A stretch of 64,000 nt of DNA from Pseudomonas putida NBRC 14164. GTDB taxonomy: Bacteria > Pseudomonadota > Gammaproteobacteria > Pseudomonadales > Pseudomonadaceae. The notes under the pieces were generated by a model that did not search any database, was not told the origin of the DNA, and saw nothing but the letters and a program-made list of their open reading frames with translations. The first letter of the stretch is position 1. Every line of letters begins with the position of its first letter. Positions 53,508-62,960 of this stretch are shown piece by piece. The DNA lies in NCBI RefSeq assembly GCF_000412675.1, contig NC_021505.1, positions 2,660,501 to 2,724,500 on the forward strand. The letters run 5' to 3'. The translations under genes were made by a program, and so were the position numbers.

Positions 53508-53541
53508 GAGGGAAAGGCTTTTATGTTGGGGAGAGAACACC

Positions 53542-54393
53542 ATGAAACGTCTGCTGAGCACGCTGCTGATCCTCACCGCCCTGGGCCTGCAAACTGGTTG
53601 CAGCCTGCGCGAACCCATGTCGGCCGAACAGGACTCGGAAACCCCGACCCTGACCCCTCGGGCCTCGACCTACTACGACCTGATCAACATGCCACGGCCC
53701 AAAGGCCGGCTGATGGCCGTGGTGTACGGTTTCCGCGACCAGACCGGGCAGTACAAGCCCACTCCGGCCAGCTCGTTCTCCACCAGCGTCACTCAGGGCG
53801 CGGCCAGCATGCTGATGGACGCCCTCAGTGCCAGCGGCTGGTTCGTGGTGCTGGAGCGTGAAGGCCTGCAGAACCTGCTGACCGAGCGCAAGATCATCCG
53901 TGCTTCGCAGAAAAAGCCGGATGTAGCCGAAAACATCATGGGCGAACTGCCACCGCTGCAGGCCGCCAACCTGATGCTCGAAGGCGGCATCATCGCCTAC
54001 GACACCAACGTGCGCAGCGGCGGCGAGGGTGCCCGCTACCTGGGCATCGACATCTCCCGCGAGTACCGGGTGGATCAGGTAACCGTCAACCTGCGCGCCG
54101 TGGACGTGCGCACCGGGCAGGTGCTGGCCAACGTGATGACCAGCAAGACGATCTATTCGGTAGGGCGCAGTGCCGGCGTGTTCAAGTTCATCGAGTTCAA
54201 GAAGCTGCTGGAAGCCGAGGTGGGGTATACCACCAACGAACCGGCGCAGCTGTGCGTGCTGTCGGCGATTGAATCGGCGGTGGGGCATTTGCTGGCGCAG
54301 GGGATTGAACGGCGGCTGTGGCAGGTGGCGGGGGATGCGGGGGAGGGCAAGGCTACGGTGGACAAGTACCTGAGCCAGAATCAGCAGCCGTGA
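53542..54393 (+). CDS. csgG: Curli secretion channel CsgG
   Basis: A 283-aa lipoprotein: MKRLLSTLLILTALGLQTGC (lipobox Cys), then GRLMAVVYGFRDQTGQYKPTPASSFSTSVTQGAASMLMDALSASGWFVVLEREGLQNLLTERKIIR, the CsgG fold, plus membrane strand regions (DTNVRSGGEGARYLGIDISREYRVDQVTVNLRAVDV). Forms the nonameric outer-membrane export pore for curli subunits. No csgA/csgB lie in the window. Confidence 0.93.
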   Translation: MKRLLSTLLILTALGLQTGCSLREPMSAEQDSETPTLTPRASTYYDLINMPRPKGRLMAVVYGFRDQTGQYKPTPASSFSTSVTQGAASMLMDALSASGWFVVLEREGLQNLLTERKIIRASQKKPDVAENIMGELPPLQAANLMLEGGIIAYDTNVRSGGEGARYLGIDISREYRVDQVTVNLRAVDVRTGQVLANVMTSKTIYSVGRSAGVFKFIEFKKLLEAEVGYTTNEPAQLCVLSAIESAVGHLLAQGIERRLWQVAGDAGEGKATVDKYLSQNQQP

Positions 54394-54404
54394 TTGGTCT
54401 GGAG

Positions 54405-54560
54405 GGCCTCTTCGCGGGCTCGCCCGCTCCCACAGGTACAGTGCAGTTCTCAGGCTTGCTGCGAACCCTGTGGGAGCGGGCAAGCCCGCGAAGCAGGCGA
54501 CGCGGTGGATCGCACCGGCAACGCCGGTGATCGCCGGCAAGCCAGCACCCACAGGGATTG
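54405..54560. repeat. REP cluster after csgG (three cores)
   Basis: REP cores at ~54405-54436 and ~54468-54495 form an inverted pair. A third related core (GCCGGCAAGCCAGCACCCAC) lies at ~54533-54553. The ~300-bp gap holds no gene. Confidence 0.8.
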
Positions 54561-54697
54561 CGCCAGCTTCAAGTAACCCGGCCAGCTGCACCCCGATCCA
54601 TCCACTACCAGATGACGGCCAGCCATTTCTCCCGCACACTGCGGAAAATTCCCAAGCCCGTACCCCGTCACATTGCGGGGCACAGCCGGAGTAGAAA

Positions 54698-56608
54698 ATG
54701 GCGCGACAACTAATAACAAACGCCCACGACCCGCTGCACGAATCCCGCCAGGCCCGCCTGAAGCTGGCCAGCGAAGGCGAATTACCGCTGGGCATGCTGC
54801 GCGACGAGATCGACGCGTCCTGGCGCCGCAGCCTGGGCCATGGCCTGGATTGCCTGCAGGGCGAACAGGTCGGCCTGGGGCTGGAGCAGGGCCACGACCT
54901 GCGCATGCTACTGGAGCGCAACCGACTGTTGGTCGACGCCGTCACCCCGGAACTGGACTACCTGGTAGCACGTCAGGGCAAGGCCGGTATTGTCATCCTC
55001 GGCGACGCCCAGGCCAACGTGCTGGCCATCGAAGGGCAGAAGCATGTGTTGCAGCGCGAGGGCCTGCGCGACCTGCATCCGGGCAGTTGCTGGAGCGAGT
55101 CGCTGCGCGGCACCAATGCCATCGGCACCGCCGTGGTGGAAGGCCGGCCGACGCTGATCAACTGCGGCGAACATTACCTTGACCGCCTCAGCCCGTTCTC
55201 CTGCACTTCCGTGCCCCTGCGCGACCCGCGTGGGGAGGTGATCGGCGTGCTCGACATCACTCGCGAAGGGGTGATGGCACAGCCGCAGGACAGCCTGTCG
55301 ACGCTGATGCTGGCCGCCGGCAACATCGAGAGCCGTATGTTTGGCCTGTGCCACCCAGAGCAATTGGTGCTGGCCTTCCACAGCCGCCCGCAATACCTCA
55401 ACAGTGCCTGGCATGGCCTGTTGGCGTTGAGCCTGGACGGTGAGGTGCTGGCGGCCAACGACAGCGCCTGCCAGCTATTGCAGGTGCCGCGCCATGAACT
55501 GATCGGCCGGCACAGCAGCGACCTGTTGGGCGAACGCTCGCCAGCCTTCATTGCGCGCCTGTGGCAGGGTGGGGTAAGCAGCGTGCAAACGGCCAAGGGA
55601 GAGTTCTACTTCCGCGCCTTGCAACTGCCACGCCACGGCCGGGTCAACGGCAGCACACCGGTCAGCAAACCGGCGCTGGGCAAGCAGTCACCCGCACTAG
55701 ACGCCCTGGCCGGCGGTGACGCACGGCTGGCGCGTAATTTACGCATGGCCCGTCAGGGGCTGGGCAATGGCCTGCCAGTGCTTTTGCTGGGCGAAACCGG
55801 TACGGGCAAGGAGGTCGTCGCGCGTGCTTTGCATCAGGCCAGCCCACGTGCCGACAAACCCTTTGTGGCAGTCAACTGCGCGGCCATCCCCGAAGGGCTG
55901 ATCGAATCCGAGTTGTTCGGCTACCGCGAGGGCGCGTTCACAGGGTCGCGCCGGGGCGGCATGGTCGGGCGGTTGATGCAGGCCCATGGTGGCACGCTGT
56001 TCCTCGACGAAATCGGCGACATGCCGCTGGCCCTGCAAGCGCGCCTGTTGCGGGTATTGCAGGAACGCCGGGTGGCGCCGCTGGGTGCCGGCGACGAGCA
56101 GGACATTGATGTGGCGCTGATCTGCGCCACCCACCGCGACCTCAAACGCCTGGTGCAGGAACAGCATTTCCGCGAAGACCTGTACTACCGGGTCAATGGC
56201 GTATCACTGCGCTTGCCGGCGCTGCGCGAGCGTGACGACTTGGCGCAGATCATCCAAAGCCTGCTGGAAAAGTCCGATGCCCGTGGCGTGACCTTGGCCC
56301 CGGCACTGGCCACATTGCTCGAAGGCTTCGACTGGCCGGGCAACATCCGCCAGCTGGAAATGGTGGTGCGCACGGCCCTGGCCATGCGCGAGGACGGCGA
56401 GCAGGTGCTGACCCTGGACCACCTCACCGATTGCCTGCTGGAAGAACTGGCCAGCGGCACCGCGCCCTCCGGCAGCCTCAAGGACAACGAACTGGAGTTG
56501 ATCCGCGGCGCCTTGGCGCGCCACCAGGGCAACGTTTCCGCCGCGGCCGAGGCTCTGGGGATCAGCCGGGCGACGCTGTACCGCAAGCTCAAACAGTTGC
56601 GCGGCTAA
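54698..56608 (+). CDS. AcoR-type sigma54-dependent activator
   Basis: A 636-aa regulator starting [51 protein letters not shown] behind GGAG. GAF domain (~60-220; [39 protein letters not shown]), PAS-like (~225-310), AAA+ ([20 protein letters not shown], ~365), sigma54 loop GAFTGS (412-417; last residue Ser instead of the usual Ala), and a Fis HTH ([20 protein letters not shown]). It is directly upstream of qhpF with a 2-bp gap, so it probably controls amine dehydrogenase maturation genes. Confidence 0.85.
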   Translation: MARQLITNAHDPLHESRQARLKLASEGELPLGMLRDEIDASWRRSLGHGLDCLQGEQVGLGLEQGHDLRMLLERNRLLVDAVTPELDYLVARQGKAGIVILGDAQANVLAIEGQKHVLQREGLRDLHPGSCWSESLRGTNAIGTAVVEGRPTLINCGEHYLDRLSPFSCTSVPLRDPRGEVIGVLDITREGVMAQPQDSLSTLMLAAGNIESRMFGLCHPEQLVLAFHSRPQYLNSAWHGLLALSLDGEVLAANDSACQLLQVPRHELIGRHSSDLLGERSPAFIARLWQGGVSSVQTAKGEFYFRALQLPRHGRVNGSTPVSKPALGKQSPALDALAGGDARLARNLRMARQGLGNGLPVLLLGETGTGKEVVARALHQASPRADKPFVAVNCAAIPEGLIESELFGYREGAFTGSRRGGMVGRLMQAHGGTLFLDEIGDMPLALQARLLRVLQERRVAPLGAGDEQDIDVALICATHRDLKRLVQEQHFREDLYYRVNGVSLRLPALRERDDLAQIIQSLLEKSDARGVTLAPALATLLEGFDWPGNIRQLEMVVRTALAMREDGEQVLTLDHLTDCLLEELASGTAPSGSLKDNELELIRGALARHQGNVSAAAEALGISRATLYRKLKQLRG

Positions 56609-56610
56609 CC

Positions 56611-58344
56611 ATGGGCCTATTGTTCGCAAGGCTGGTGGACTCCAGCGACCCTGCGCTCATGCGCCAGGCGTTGGCCTGGCTGTATGGTTTCGTACGCCCG
56701 CATCGGCGTGCCATCGGCCTGTTGCTCGGCTTGTCACTGGGCGCCTCGCTGCTGGCGCTGGCACAGCCCTGGCTGGTCAAGACACTGATTGACGAGGGGC
56801 TGTTGGCCAAGGACTACCAGACCCTCTGGCACATGGCGGCGATCATGATCGGCGCGGGCCTGTTGGGCACGGTGCTGGCCGGGGTCAACCGCTACCTGCA
56901 TACGCGGTTGTCGGGGCGCATCCTGTTTGCCCTGCGTGATGACCTGTACCGTCACCTGCAGCAGTTGTCGCCGACATTCTACGGGCGGCGGCGCATGGGC
57001 GACATTCTTTCGCGCCTGGATGGCGATGTGGCGGAGATCCAGCGGTTTGCCGTGGATTCGTTGTTCTCGGCTGTATCTGCCGTCATTGGCCTGGTGGGCG
57101 CGGTGGCGTTGATGCTGATGCTGTCATGGCAGCTGTCGCTGTTGCTGGCGTTGCTTGTGCCGATCGAGGTGCTGTGGCTGCGCTGGATGCGGCGCAAGGT
57201 GGAGCGCGAGGTGCACAGCCTGCGCGAGCGTTCGGCGGATGTGTCTTCGTTCCTGGTGGAGACCTTGCCGGCGATGAAGTTCATTCAGGCAGCCGGCCAG
57301 CAAGGCCGCGAGGCAGGTAGGCTGGATCAGCTTGGCCAGGGTTACATGCGCCAGTTGCTGAAGGTACAGGTGACAGAGTTCTTCACCCAGGCCATCCCCG
57401 GCACGCTCACTTCCTGGTGCCGCGCTTGCGCGTTCCTGGTCGGCGGCTGGTGGGTGATCCAGGGGACCTGGCAGTTGGGTGCGCTGATCGCCTTTTCCAC
57501 CTATATGGGCATGGCGGTAGGCCCGGTGCAGAGCCTGCTGGGCCTGTACGTGGCGGTGCAGCGCATGGCGGTGAGCCTGGGGCGGGTGATGGAGCTCAAG
57601 CGCGAGGCCGTGGCCGTGCGCCCGGCAGCCAACCCGCTGCCCATGCCCGACGGGCCGGGCGAATTGCGCCTTGAGGCGCTGAGCTTCGCCCATGAAGGGC
57701 GGCAAGGCGCCGTGCTGGACAACGTGCAGGTGTGCGTGCCGGGTGGCCTGAAGGTGGCCATCAGCGGTGCCTCGGGGGTGGGCAAGTCGACCCTCATCGA
57801 CCTGCTGCAACGTTTCTATGACCCGGACGCCGGGCGCATCCTGCTGGATGGCACCGACCTGCGCGAACTGGACCTGGCCGCGCTGCGCCGTCGCATAGCC
57901 GTTGTCAGCCAGGACATCGTGCTATTCCGAGGCACCCTTGCGCAAAACCTTGCCTACGGCGCGCCGGAAGCCAGCCGCGCGGAGCTGGAGCGGGTGGTGC
58001 GCCTGGCGCGGCTGGACAGCCTGGTCGATAGCCTGCCGTTGGGCCTGGACGGCCTTTTGGGCGAACGTGGCCAGCAGTTGTCCGGCGGCCAGAAGCAACG
58101 CATTGCCATCGCTCGTGCGGTGCTGCAGGCCCCGGCCATTCTGGTGCTGGACGAGGCTACCTCGGCAGTGGATGAAGCCACTGAGCGCGAAGTGATTGCG
58201 GCCATCGACCAACTGTTCGCTGGCCGCACGCGCATCCTGATCAGCCATCGGGCTTCGACCCTGGCCGACGCCGACCTGCACTTGCAGCTGCATGACGGCC
58301 AGTTGCAGGTGCTGCCGCAGGAGGTGATCAAGCATGGGCACTGA
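56611..58344 (+). CDS. ABC transporter (fused permease/ATPase), QhpF-like
   Basis: A 577-aa half-transporter: ~six membrane helices (~35-300; AIGLLLGLSLGASLLALAQPWLVKTL, ADLSLFS region) and an ATPase domain with Walker A SGASGVGKSTLIDLL, signature LSGGQKQRIAIARAVL, Walker B ILVLDEATSAVDEATE. QhpF exports the QhpC gamma subunit of quinohemoprotein amine dehydrogenase. The next two genes (subtilisin-like, flavin monooxygenase) match QhpE/QhpG in order and type, which supports this call over a generic exporter. Confidence 0.72.
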   Translation: MGLLFARLVDSSDPALMRQALAWLYGFVRPHRRAIGLLLGLSLGASLLALAQPWLVKTLIDEGLLAKDYQTLWHMAAIMIGAGLLGTVLAGVNRYLHTRLSGRILFALRDDLYRHLQQLSPTFYGRRRMGDILSRLDGDVAEIQRFAVDSLFSAVSAVIGLVGAVALMLMLSWQLSLLLALLVPIEVLWLRWMRRKVEREVHSLRERSADVSSFLVETLPAMKFIQAAGQQGREAGRLDQLGQGYMRQLLKVQVTEFFTQAIPGTLTSWCRACAFLVGGWWVIQGTWQLGALIAFSTYMGMAVGPVQSLLGLYVAVQRMAVSLGRVMELKREAVAVRPAANPLPMPDGPGELRLEALSFAHEGRQGAVLDNVQVCVPGGLKVAISGASGVGKSTLIDLLQRFYDPDAGRILLDGTDLRELDLAALRRRIAVVSQDIVLFRGTLAQNLAYGAPEASRAELERVVRLARLDSLVDSLPLGLDGLLGERGQQLSGGQKQRIAIARAVLQAPAILVLDEATSAVDEATEREVIAAIDQLFAGRTRILISHRASTLADADLHLQLHDGQLQVLPQEVIKHGH

Positions 58345-59011
58345 CGTGCGCGTTGGCATCATCGACAGCGGCTGCTCGCCGGAGCAGGCCAACGGTTTGC
58401 TGGGTGCCCGCCGATTCTGGCTGGAAGACGGCCAGTTGCGTGAAGGAGAAATACGGCCGGACCAGCTTGGACATGGCAGTGCGGTGCTTGCCGGCTTGCA
58501 ACGCGAGGCCGGCCCGGTACCGTTGCTGGTGGCCCAGGTGTTTGGTGGCCAGGCCAGCACCAGCGCCTTGCAGGTGGCGGCCGGGCTGTTGTGGCTGGTG
58601 GAGGCAGGGGCCACGCTGGTCAACCTCAGCCTGGGGTTGCAGCAGGACCGGCCTGTGCTGCACCAGGCCTGCACCGAAGCGCTGGCGGCTGGCGTGCTGT
58701 TGTGTGCATCCAGCCCGGCGCAGGGTGAGCCGGTGTACCCGGCCAGCTACCCCGGGGTGCTCCGGGTTACCGGGGATGCCCGTTGCGCGCCCGGCCAGTG
58801 GTCCTGGCTGGGCACCCGGCAGGCAGATTTTGGCGGTTATGTCGGGGCAGGCGGCAGGGCGGGCGCGAGTTTGGGTTGCGCAGCCTTGAGCGGCAGGATC
58901 GCGGCGCTGATGCGTGAGGAGCCGGCGATGGACCGCCAGCAGGTTTATGACTGGTTGCGCCGCAATGCAGCGTTTACCGGCCCTGAGCGACGGGGTGCCA
59001 GCCATGCCTGA
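58334..59011 (+). CDS. qhpE: Subtilisin-like protease, QhpE-like
   Basis: A 225-aa S8-family protein without a signal peptide. Catalytic Asp in VGIIDSGCS (~12), His in LGHGSAVLAGL (~50) and Ser in GASLGCAALSG (~185). It is shorter than secreted subtilisins. QhpE cleaves the leader peptide of the QhpC subunit inside the cell. Overlaps qhpF by 11 nt and qhpG by 8 nt. Confidence 0.8.
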   Translation: MGTDVRVGIIDSGCSPEQANGLLGARRFWLEDGQLREGEIRPDQLGHGSAVLAGLQREAGPVPLLVAQVFGGQASTSALQVAAGLLWLVEAGATLVNLSLGLQQDRPVLHQACTEALAAGVLLCASSPAQGEPVYPASYPGVLRVTGDARCAPGQWSWLGTRQADFGGYVGAGGRAGASLGCAALSGRIAALMREEPAMDRQQVYDWLRRNAAFTGPERRGASHA

Positions 59012-60296
59012 ACCGCGCATTGTGGTACTGGGCGCCGGCCCTGCAGGTGCTGCCACCGCCATCGGCTTGCGGCGGCTTGGCTACACCGTGACGGTGGTGT
59101 CGCAATGGCGCCGTTTCGCGGCAGTGGAAGGGGTTTCGCAACGGGTACTGGAGGGCTTGCGGCATGCAGGCCTTGGCGGGGCGTTGGGCCAGGCGGCCAT
59201 GCCGGCTACCCGGCAGGTGCACTGGAATGGCCAGCACCTGCACATGAACCAGGAATTCCTGCTGGATAGGCAACGGTTTGACCGGGCGCTGCGCGACGAC
59301 CTTCAGCGTGCGGGCGTGAGTGTGGTCGAGGGGCGGGTGCGCGACGTTGTGCAGGAGAACGTTCACCATGTCCGTCTGGACGATGGGCAGGTACTGATCG
59401 CTGACTTCCTCGTTGAGGCTCGTGGTCGCCAGGCGCCGCTTGCCGCAGACCGCCTGCGTGGGCCAGAGACGGTCAGCCTGCTCAATGCCTGGCAAGGTAG
59501 CCCCGGGGCGCCTGCGTCGGCGGTGGAAAGCCTGGAGGATGGTTGGGCGTGGATGGCACGGCTTGAGGATGGGCGTTGCTATTGGCAAGTCACCCTGGAT
59601 GCTGCCGGGTTGCCAGGCAAGGCTGGGTTGGCAGATTACTGCGCGGCTCGGCGTGGCTGCAGTGCGCTGGTGGCCGAGCTGTTCGACGCCCAGGCATCGT
59701 TACCCGCGCAGGTGCATGCGCGTAGCAGTACCGCCATTCTTGCCGGTGAGTGCGTTGGGCCGGACTGGATACGCGTGGGCGATGCGGCGATGGCGGTCGA
59801 TCCGCTGTCGGGCAACGGGATTTTCCAGTCGTTGTCTTCGGCGTTACAGGCCCCGGTGGTGATCAATACGCTGCTGCGCAGGCCTGAGCGGGCGGAGCTG
59901 GCGCGGCAGTTTCACCAACAGAGGGTCGAGCAGCTGTTCCTGCGCTTTGCCCGCATTGGCCGCGATTTCTATGCTCAGGAACAGAGACGGGCGGGGCAGC
60001 CGTTCTGGGGCCAGCGCCAAGGCTGGCCGGATGCGCTGCCACTGCATCAGGCGGCGGATTGGCAGGCAGTGCGGGTTGAGCGCCGGCCAGTGTTGCGTGA
60101 TGGGCTGGTGGATGAGGCCGAAGTGGTGGTGACGACGGATCAGCCACTGGGGGTTTGGCATTTGCAGGGGGTGGAGCTGGCGCCGATGGTGCGGGCATTG
60201 CAGACTGGGCAAGCCGTAGAGGCTGTTCTGTCAGGGATGTCGGGTGAACAGCAGATGATGGTTAGACGCTGGCTGTTGGAACTGGGACTGGTTTGA
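59004..60296 (+). CDS. qhpG: Flavin-dependent monooxygenase, QhpG-like
   Basis: A 430-aa FAD enzyme: IVVLGAGPAGAATAIGLRRLGY (Rossmann GxGxxG) and GDAAMAVDPLSGNGIFQSLSSALQ, the second FAD motif of halogenase/monooxygenase types. QhpG dihydroxylates the Trp that becomes the CTQ cofactor. The halogenase Lys motif (KxxxxW region) is not apparent. Conserved 'WLLELGL' ends the protein. It is not next to qhpA/C/D/B in this window. Confidence 0.78.
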   Translation: MPEPRIVVLGAGPAGAATAIGLRRLGYTVTVVSQWRRFAAVEGVSQRVLEGLRHAGLGGALGQAAMPATRQVHWNGQHLHMNQEFLLDRQRFDRALRDDLQRAGVSVVEGRVRDVVQENVHHVRLDDGQVLIADFLVEARGRQAPLAADRLRGPETVSLLNAWQGSPGAPASAVESLEDGWAWMARLEDGRCYWQVTLDAAGLPGKAGLADYCAARRGCSALVAELFDAQASLPAQVHARSSTAILAGECVGPDWIRVGDAAMAVDPLSGNGIFQSLSSALQAPVVINTLLRRPERAELARQFHQQRVEQLFLRFARIGRDFYAQEQRRAGQPFWGQRQGWPDALPLHQAADWQAVRVERRPVLRDGLVDEAEVVVTTDQPLGVWHLQGVELAPMVRALQTGQAVEAVLSGMSGEQQMMVRRWLLELGLV

Positions 60297-60465
60297 TATT
60301 TCCGGGGCCCAACTGCATGTGAATTTCGATTAGGCCGACAGTTCCTCATGATCCCGTCTTTTCATGAATATCGAATGTCGGCAACTATCCAAACTACCAG
60401 TTGTGGGTAGGAATGGTTACTGCTCAGATTGCAGCATGACAACCTCTTGCACAAATAGGTGTGCT

Positions 60466-61401
60466 ATGAAGAAGCATCATTTCTACCAAGGCAACAAGCT
60501 ATCGAGATTCGGCCCGAGCAATCAGATGAGCGTGATTCTGCAGAGTAGTTTTGCACCACTTGCCGAGCAATGGGCAGGAGTAGCTGCTAGTGCTGTCCTT
60601 ATTTCCACCGATACCGCAAACTCAGTTGTGCATGCGGCGGGCACCACTGTTTACACCCCCTATGGCCATTTTGACCTGATTCGTCATGGCTGTGCGCTGG
60701 GCTTCAATGGTCAGGCACGTGATCCTGTGATCAATTCTGATTTATTAGGGAATGGGAAGAGAGCATTCAGTCCATTGCGCATGCGCTTCAATTCGCCTGA
60801 TGATCTCAGTCCATTCGGCCTGGGTGGTGTCAATGCATACGCATATTGTGGGGGTGACCCTATCAACTATACGGATCCAACGGGAAATATAAAATATAAT
60901 ATCGCCCTGAAGCGTTTGACACGAAATCGAACACGGATACTTGAACCACGAGATCCCGCATTGCCAACTGCGGTGGTACGCCCACGAATCGGCGGCGAGC
61001 TCGTAGATGGTCCAGCCGCAGCTCCACCAGCTCCAGCGAGAGTACAGCGGCAAGCAGATCCACCAGCTCCAGCGAGAGTACATCGGCAAGCAGCCCCACA
61101 GCTTCCGATGAGCGGTCCCTTCACAGCGGAAGAACGGGAGAATGTAGCCGTTACAATGCGAACTGCTCAAACCTATCCATTTATTAGTTCTCAGTTACTC
61201 CCTGGGTCGAGACTTGTTCCCACCTTGGTCGGGCACTTGCAAAGGCAGGCCCGAGGAGGGTCGCCTCCATATCCGATAGAAATAGCTTATATAAACTACA
61301 TCCCTAACCACAATACGCCATCTGGCCAGCAGGCCGCTTCGCAGGCGCTGGCACTTGCACGTCTGGTGGTTGCTGTGTCTCAAACGAGAAGCAGTAGTTG
61401 A
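60466..61401 (+). CDS. Orphan Rhs core with unknown C-terminal (toxin-like) tail
   Basis: About 311 aa from ATG 60466 (MKKHHFYQGNKLSRFGPSNQMSVILQSSFAPLAEQ) behind AGGTG; a longer frame to 60364 adds a Cys-rich non-family stretch. The Rhs core occupies ~1-140: HYSAYGHF-like YTPYGHFDLI, LGFNGQARDPV, GNGKRAFSPLRMRFNSPDDLSPFGLGGVNAYAYCGGDPINYTDPTGN. After the core comes a variable tail (~175 aa) with a 12-aa tandem repeat (PPAPARVQRQAD/PPAPARVHRQAA) and no recognised toxin motif. Lower GC than the neighbours. Such Rhs tips usually belong to polymorphic toxins; no immunity gene is obvious. Confidence 0.7.
   Translation: MKKHHFYQGNKLSRFGPSNQMSVILQSSFAPLAEQWAGVAASAVLISTDTANSVVHAAGTTVYTPYGHFDLIRHGCALGFNGQARDPVINSDLLGNGKRAFSPLRMRFNSPDDLSPFGLGGVNAYAYCGGDPINYTDPTGNIKYNIALKRLTRNRTRILEPRDPALPTAVVRPRIGGELVDGPAAAPPAPARVQRQADPPAPARVHRQAAPQLPMSGPFTAEERENVAVTMRTAQTYPFISSQLLPGSRLVPTLVGHLQRQARGGSPPYPIEIAYINYIPNHNTPSGQQAASQALALARLVVAVSQTRSSS
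61024..61095 (+). repeat. 36-bp tandem repeat in the Rhs tail
   Basis: Two copies (61024-61059 and 61060-61095) of a unit encoding PPAPARVxRQAx; only a few bases differ, so the duplication looks recent. Confidence 0.8.
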
Positions 61402-61520
61402 ATGCAGAGCGCCGTAGTTCCGGCCGTCCCTGGACGCTATCACTCCAGATTCTGATTCTCCTTTAAGACACTACCGTTTTTGTGTTGCGCTGGGCTGCAG
61501 GGCGGGACCTGAACTTAAAA

Positions 61521-62834
61521 TCAGAAGAAGGTCCCGACCACCAGCTGCATGTAGGTGCCGGTATCCCGCCCGCCCAACTGCGTACCACCATTCGCTGCAC
61601 TGCGCTCCGGCTTGTAGAACCCCAGTACCGGGCTGATCAACAAGTGGTCGTTGACCATCCATTCCACATACAGATCCAGCTCCCGACCGCCGAGGTTGCC
61701 CTGGTCGGTATCCAGCGTATCGAAGTCGAAATACAGCGCCCCCACCGTCAGGTTGTCGAGTGGCTTGCCTTTGAGCGCCATGTGGTGCACCTGGCTGTTC
61801 TTGTTGAACGGCCCGGCATAGTTGGCTGCCACTTCACCCTGGAACCAGGTGCCATAGCCTCGGCTCAGGCCGTAGAACAGTGGGTCGAAACCTTCGGAGA
61901 AGCGGCTGTAGCGGTAGGTGGCGGTGGGTGACCAGGGCAGTTCGGAGAAAGTCCAGTTGCCCTCCAGGTACCAGGCATTCTCGCGCCCGCCGGTCTTGTC
62001 CTGGGTCACGTACTCGGCAGCCAGCTCGAGGTCTTTCACGCCCAGGTTGCCGCGCCCGCGCAGGCTGGCGGTGTTCATGCCGTCGCGGTGCTCCAGGCCC
62101 ATGATCTGCGCGTAGCGCTGGTCCACGTCCAGGCCGCGGATCCAGCTGAGGCCAAGGGTACCGGCGTCGGCGACGTGCTCCAGGTTGGCCACCGCCATCG
62201 AGGTGTCGGCCTGGTAGTGGTTGTCGGACTTCAGCCACATCAGGTCGCCGCGCCAGCCCTGTTTGCCGCCCAGGCGCAGCACGGCGGTGCGGTCGAAGGC
62301 CTTGCGGGCAGCCAGGTAGTAGGCACCGCCACGGTCGAAGTTGGCGCCCAGGTCGACCTTGCCCAGGTTCACCGGGTCGCCCTGGATCAGGAAGCCGTCA
62401 CCCAGCGTCACCACCTGGCGGCCGCCAGAAATATCCACGCCGTCTTCGCCCAGCGCCGGGAACAGGTTGGCCGAGCGCCAGCCCAGGTACAAATCTTCGA
62501 TGGCGGTACGGCGCTCATCGCCCAGGGTCAGGCCGGCAGCATCGCCGTCGCCCCAGGTGGCGGAACTGAGCAGGTTGAAGGCGCCGTACGCGGCCCCGCT
62601 ATCGGCCAGGGCCTGGCTGCCGCTGAGGCCGTATTTTACGTAGCCTTCCTGCCAGGCGGTGCTGCCGGGTTGGCGGTTGCCGGCTTGGTTGAAGCTTTCG
62701 TCGCTATGGAACGTGCCGAACAGGGCTTCGAGGTCGGCGTTGAGGGTGGTGCCGTTCTGGTTGTACAGCTCGTAGGCCTGGCTAGCGGGCGCGGCGAGCA
62801 GCAGGGCCAATGTGCAGGCGAGTGTGTGCCTCAT
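61521..62834 (-). CDS. Outer-membrane porin-type protein (alginate-export-like)
   Basis: A 437-aa secreted barrel protein: signal peptide MRHTLACTLALLLAAPASQA (start ATG 62834, behind GGAG), then YELYNQNGTTLNADLEALFGTF. Strand-rich repeats of alternating residues follow (YVKYGLSGSQALADSGAAYGAFNLLSSATWG, LELAAEYVTQDKTGG), ending in Phe (LVVGTFF), as outer-membrane barrels do. It resembles the alginate_exp/OprD-like porins of Pseudomonas. It stands opposite to the qhp genes. A role in uptake of an amine or alcohol substrate is only suggested by the neighbourhood. Confidence 0.75.
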   Translation of the reverse strand: MRHTLACTLALLLAAPASQAYELYNQNGTTLNADLEALFGTFHSDESFNQAGNRQPGSTAWQEGYVKYGLSGSQALADSGAAYGAFNLLSSATWGDGDAAGLTLGDERRTAIEDLYLGWRSANLFPALGEDGVDISGGRQVVTLGDGFLIQGDPVNLGKVDLGANFDRGGAYYLAARKAFDRTAVLRLGGKQGWRGDLMWLKSDNHYQADTSMAVANLEHVADAGTLGLSWIRGLDVDQRYAQIMGLEHRDGMNTASLRGRGNLGVKDLELAAEYVTQDKTGGRENAWYLEGNWTFSELPWSPTATYRYSRFSEGFDPLFYGLSRGYGTWFQGEVAANYAGPFNKNSQVHHMALKGKPLDNLTVGALYFDFDTLDTDQGNLGGRELDLYVEWMVNDHLLISPVLGFYKPERSAANGGTQLGGRDTGTYMQLVVGTFF

Positions 62835-62878
62835 GGGGGGCTCCATGGTTTTTTATTGTTGTTTTTGGGTTGCCTGGG

Positions 62879-62913
62879 CCGGCCTCTTCGCAGCACAAGG
62901 CTGCTCCTACAGG
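62879..62913. repeat. Single degenerate REP core between the porin and the aldehyde dehydrogenase
   Basis: GGCCGGCCTCTTCGCAGCACAAGGCTGCTCCTACAGG-type sequence, in the 100-bp gap between two leftward genes (the repeat is slightly diverged, with CTCCTAC for CTCCCAC). Confidence 0.6.
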
Positions 62914-62960
62914 AACCGCTTGCGCTTGTATGCGGCGAAGAGGGCGGTACAGGCAGAGGA

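Noticed and set aside
61024..61095. Short tandem repeat taken as a mobile-element end
   Set aside because: It is an in-frame duplication within the Rhs tail; no inverted or flanking repeats support a mobile element.
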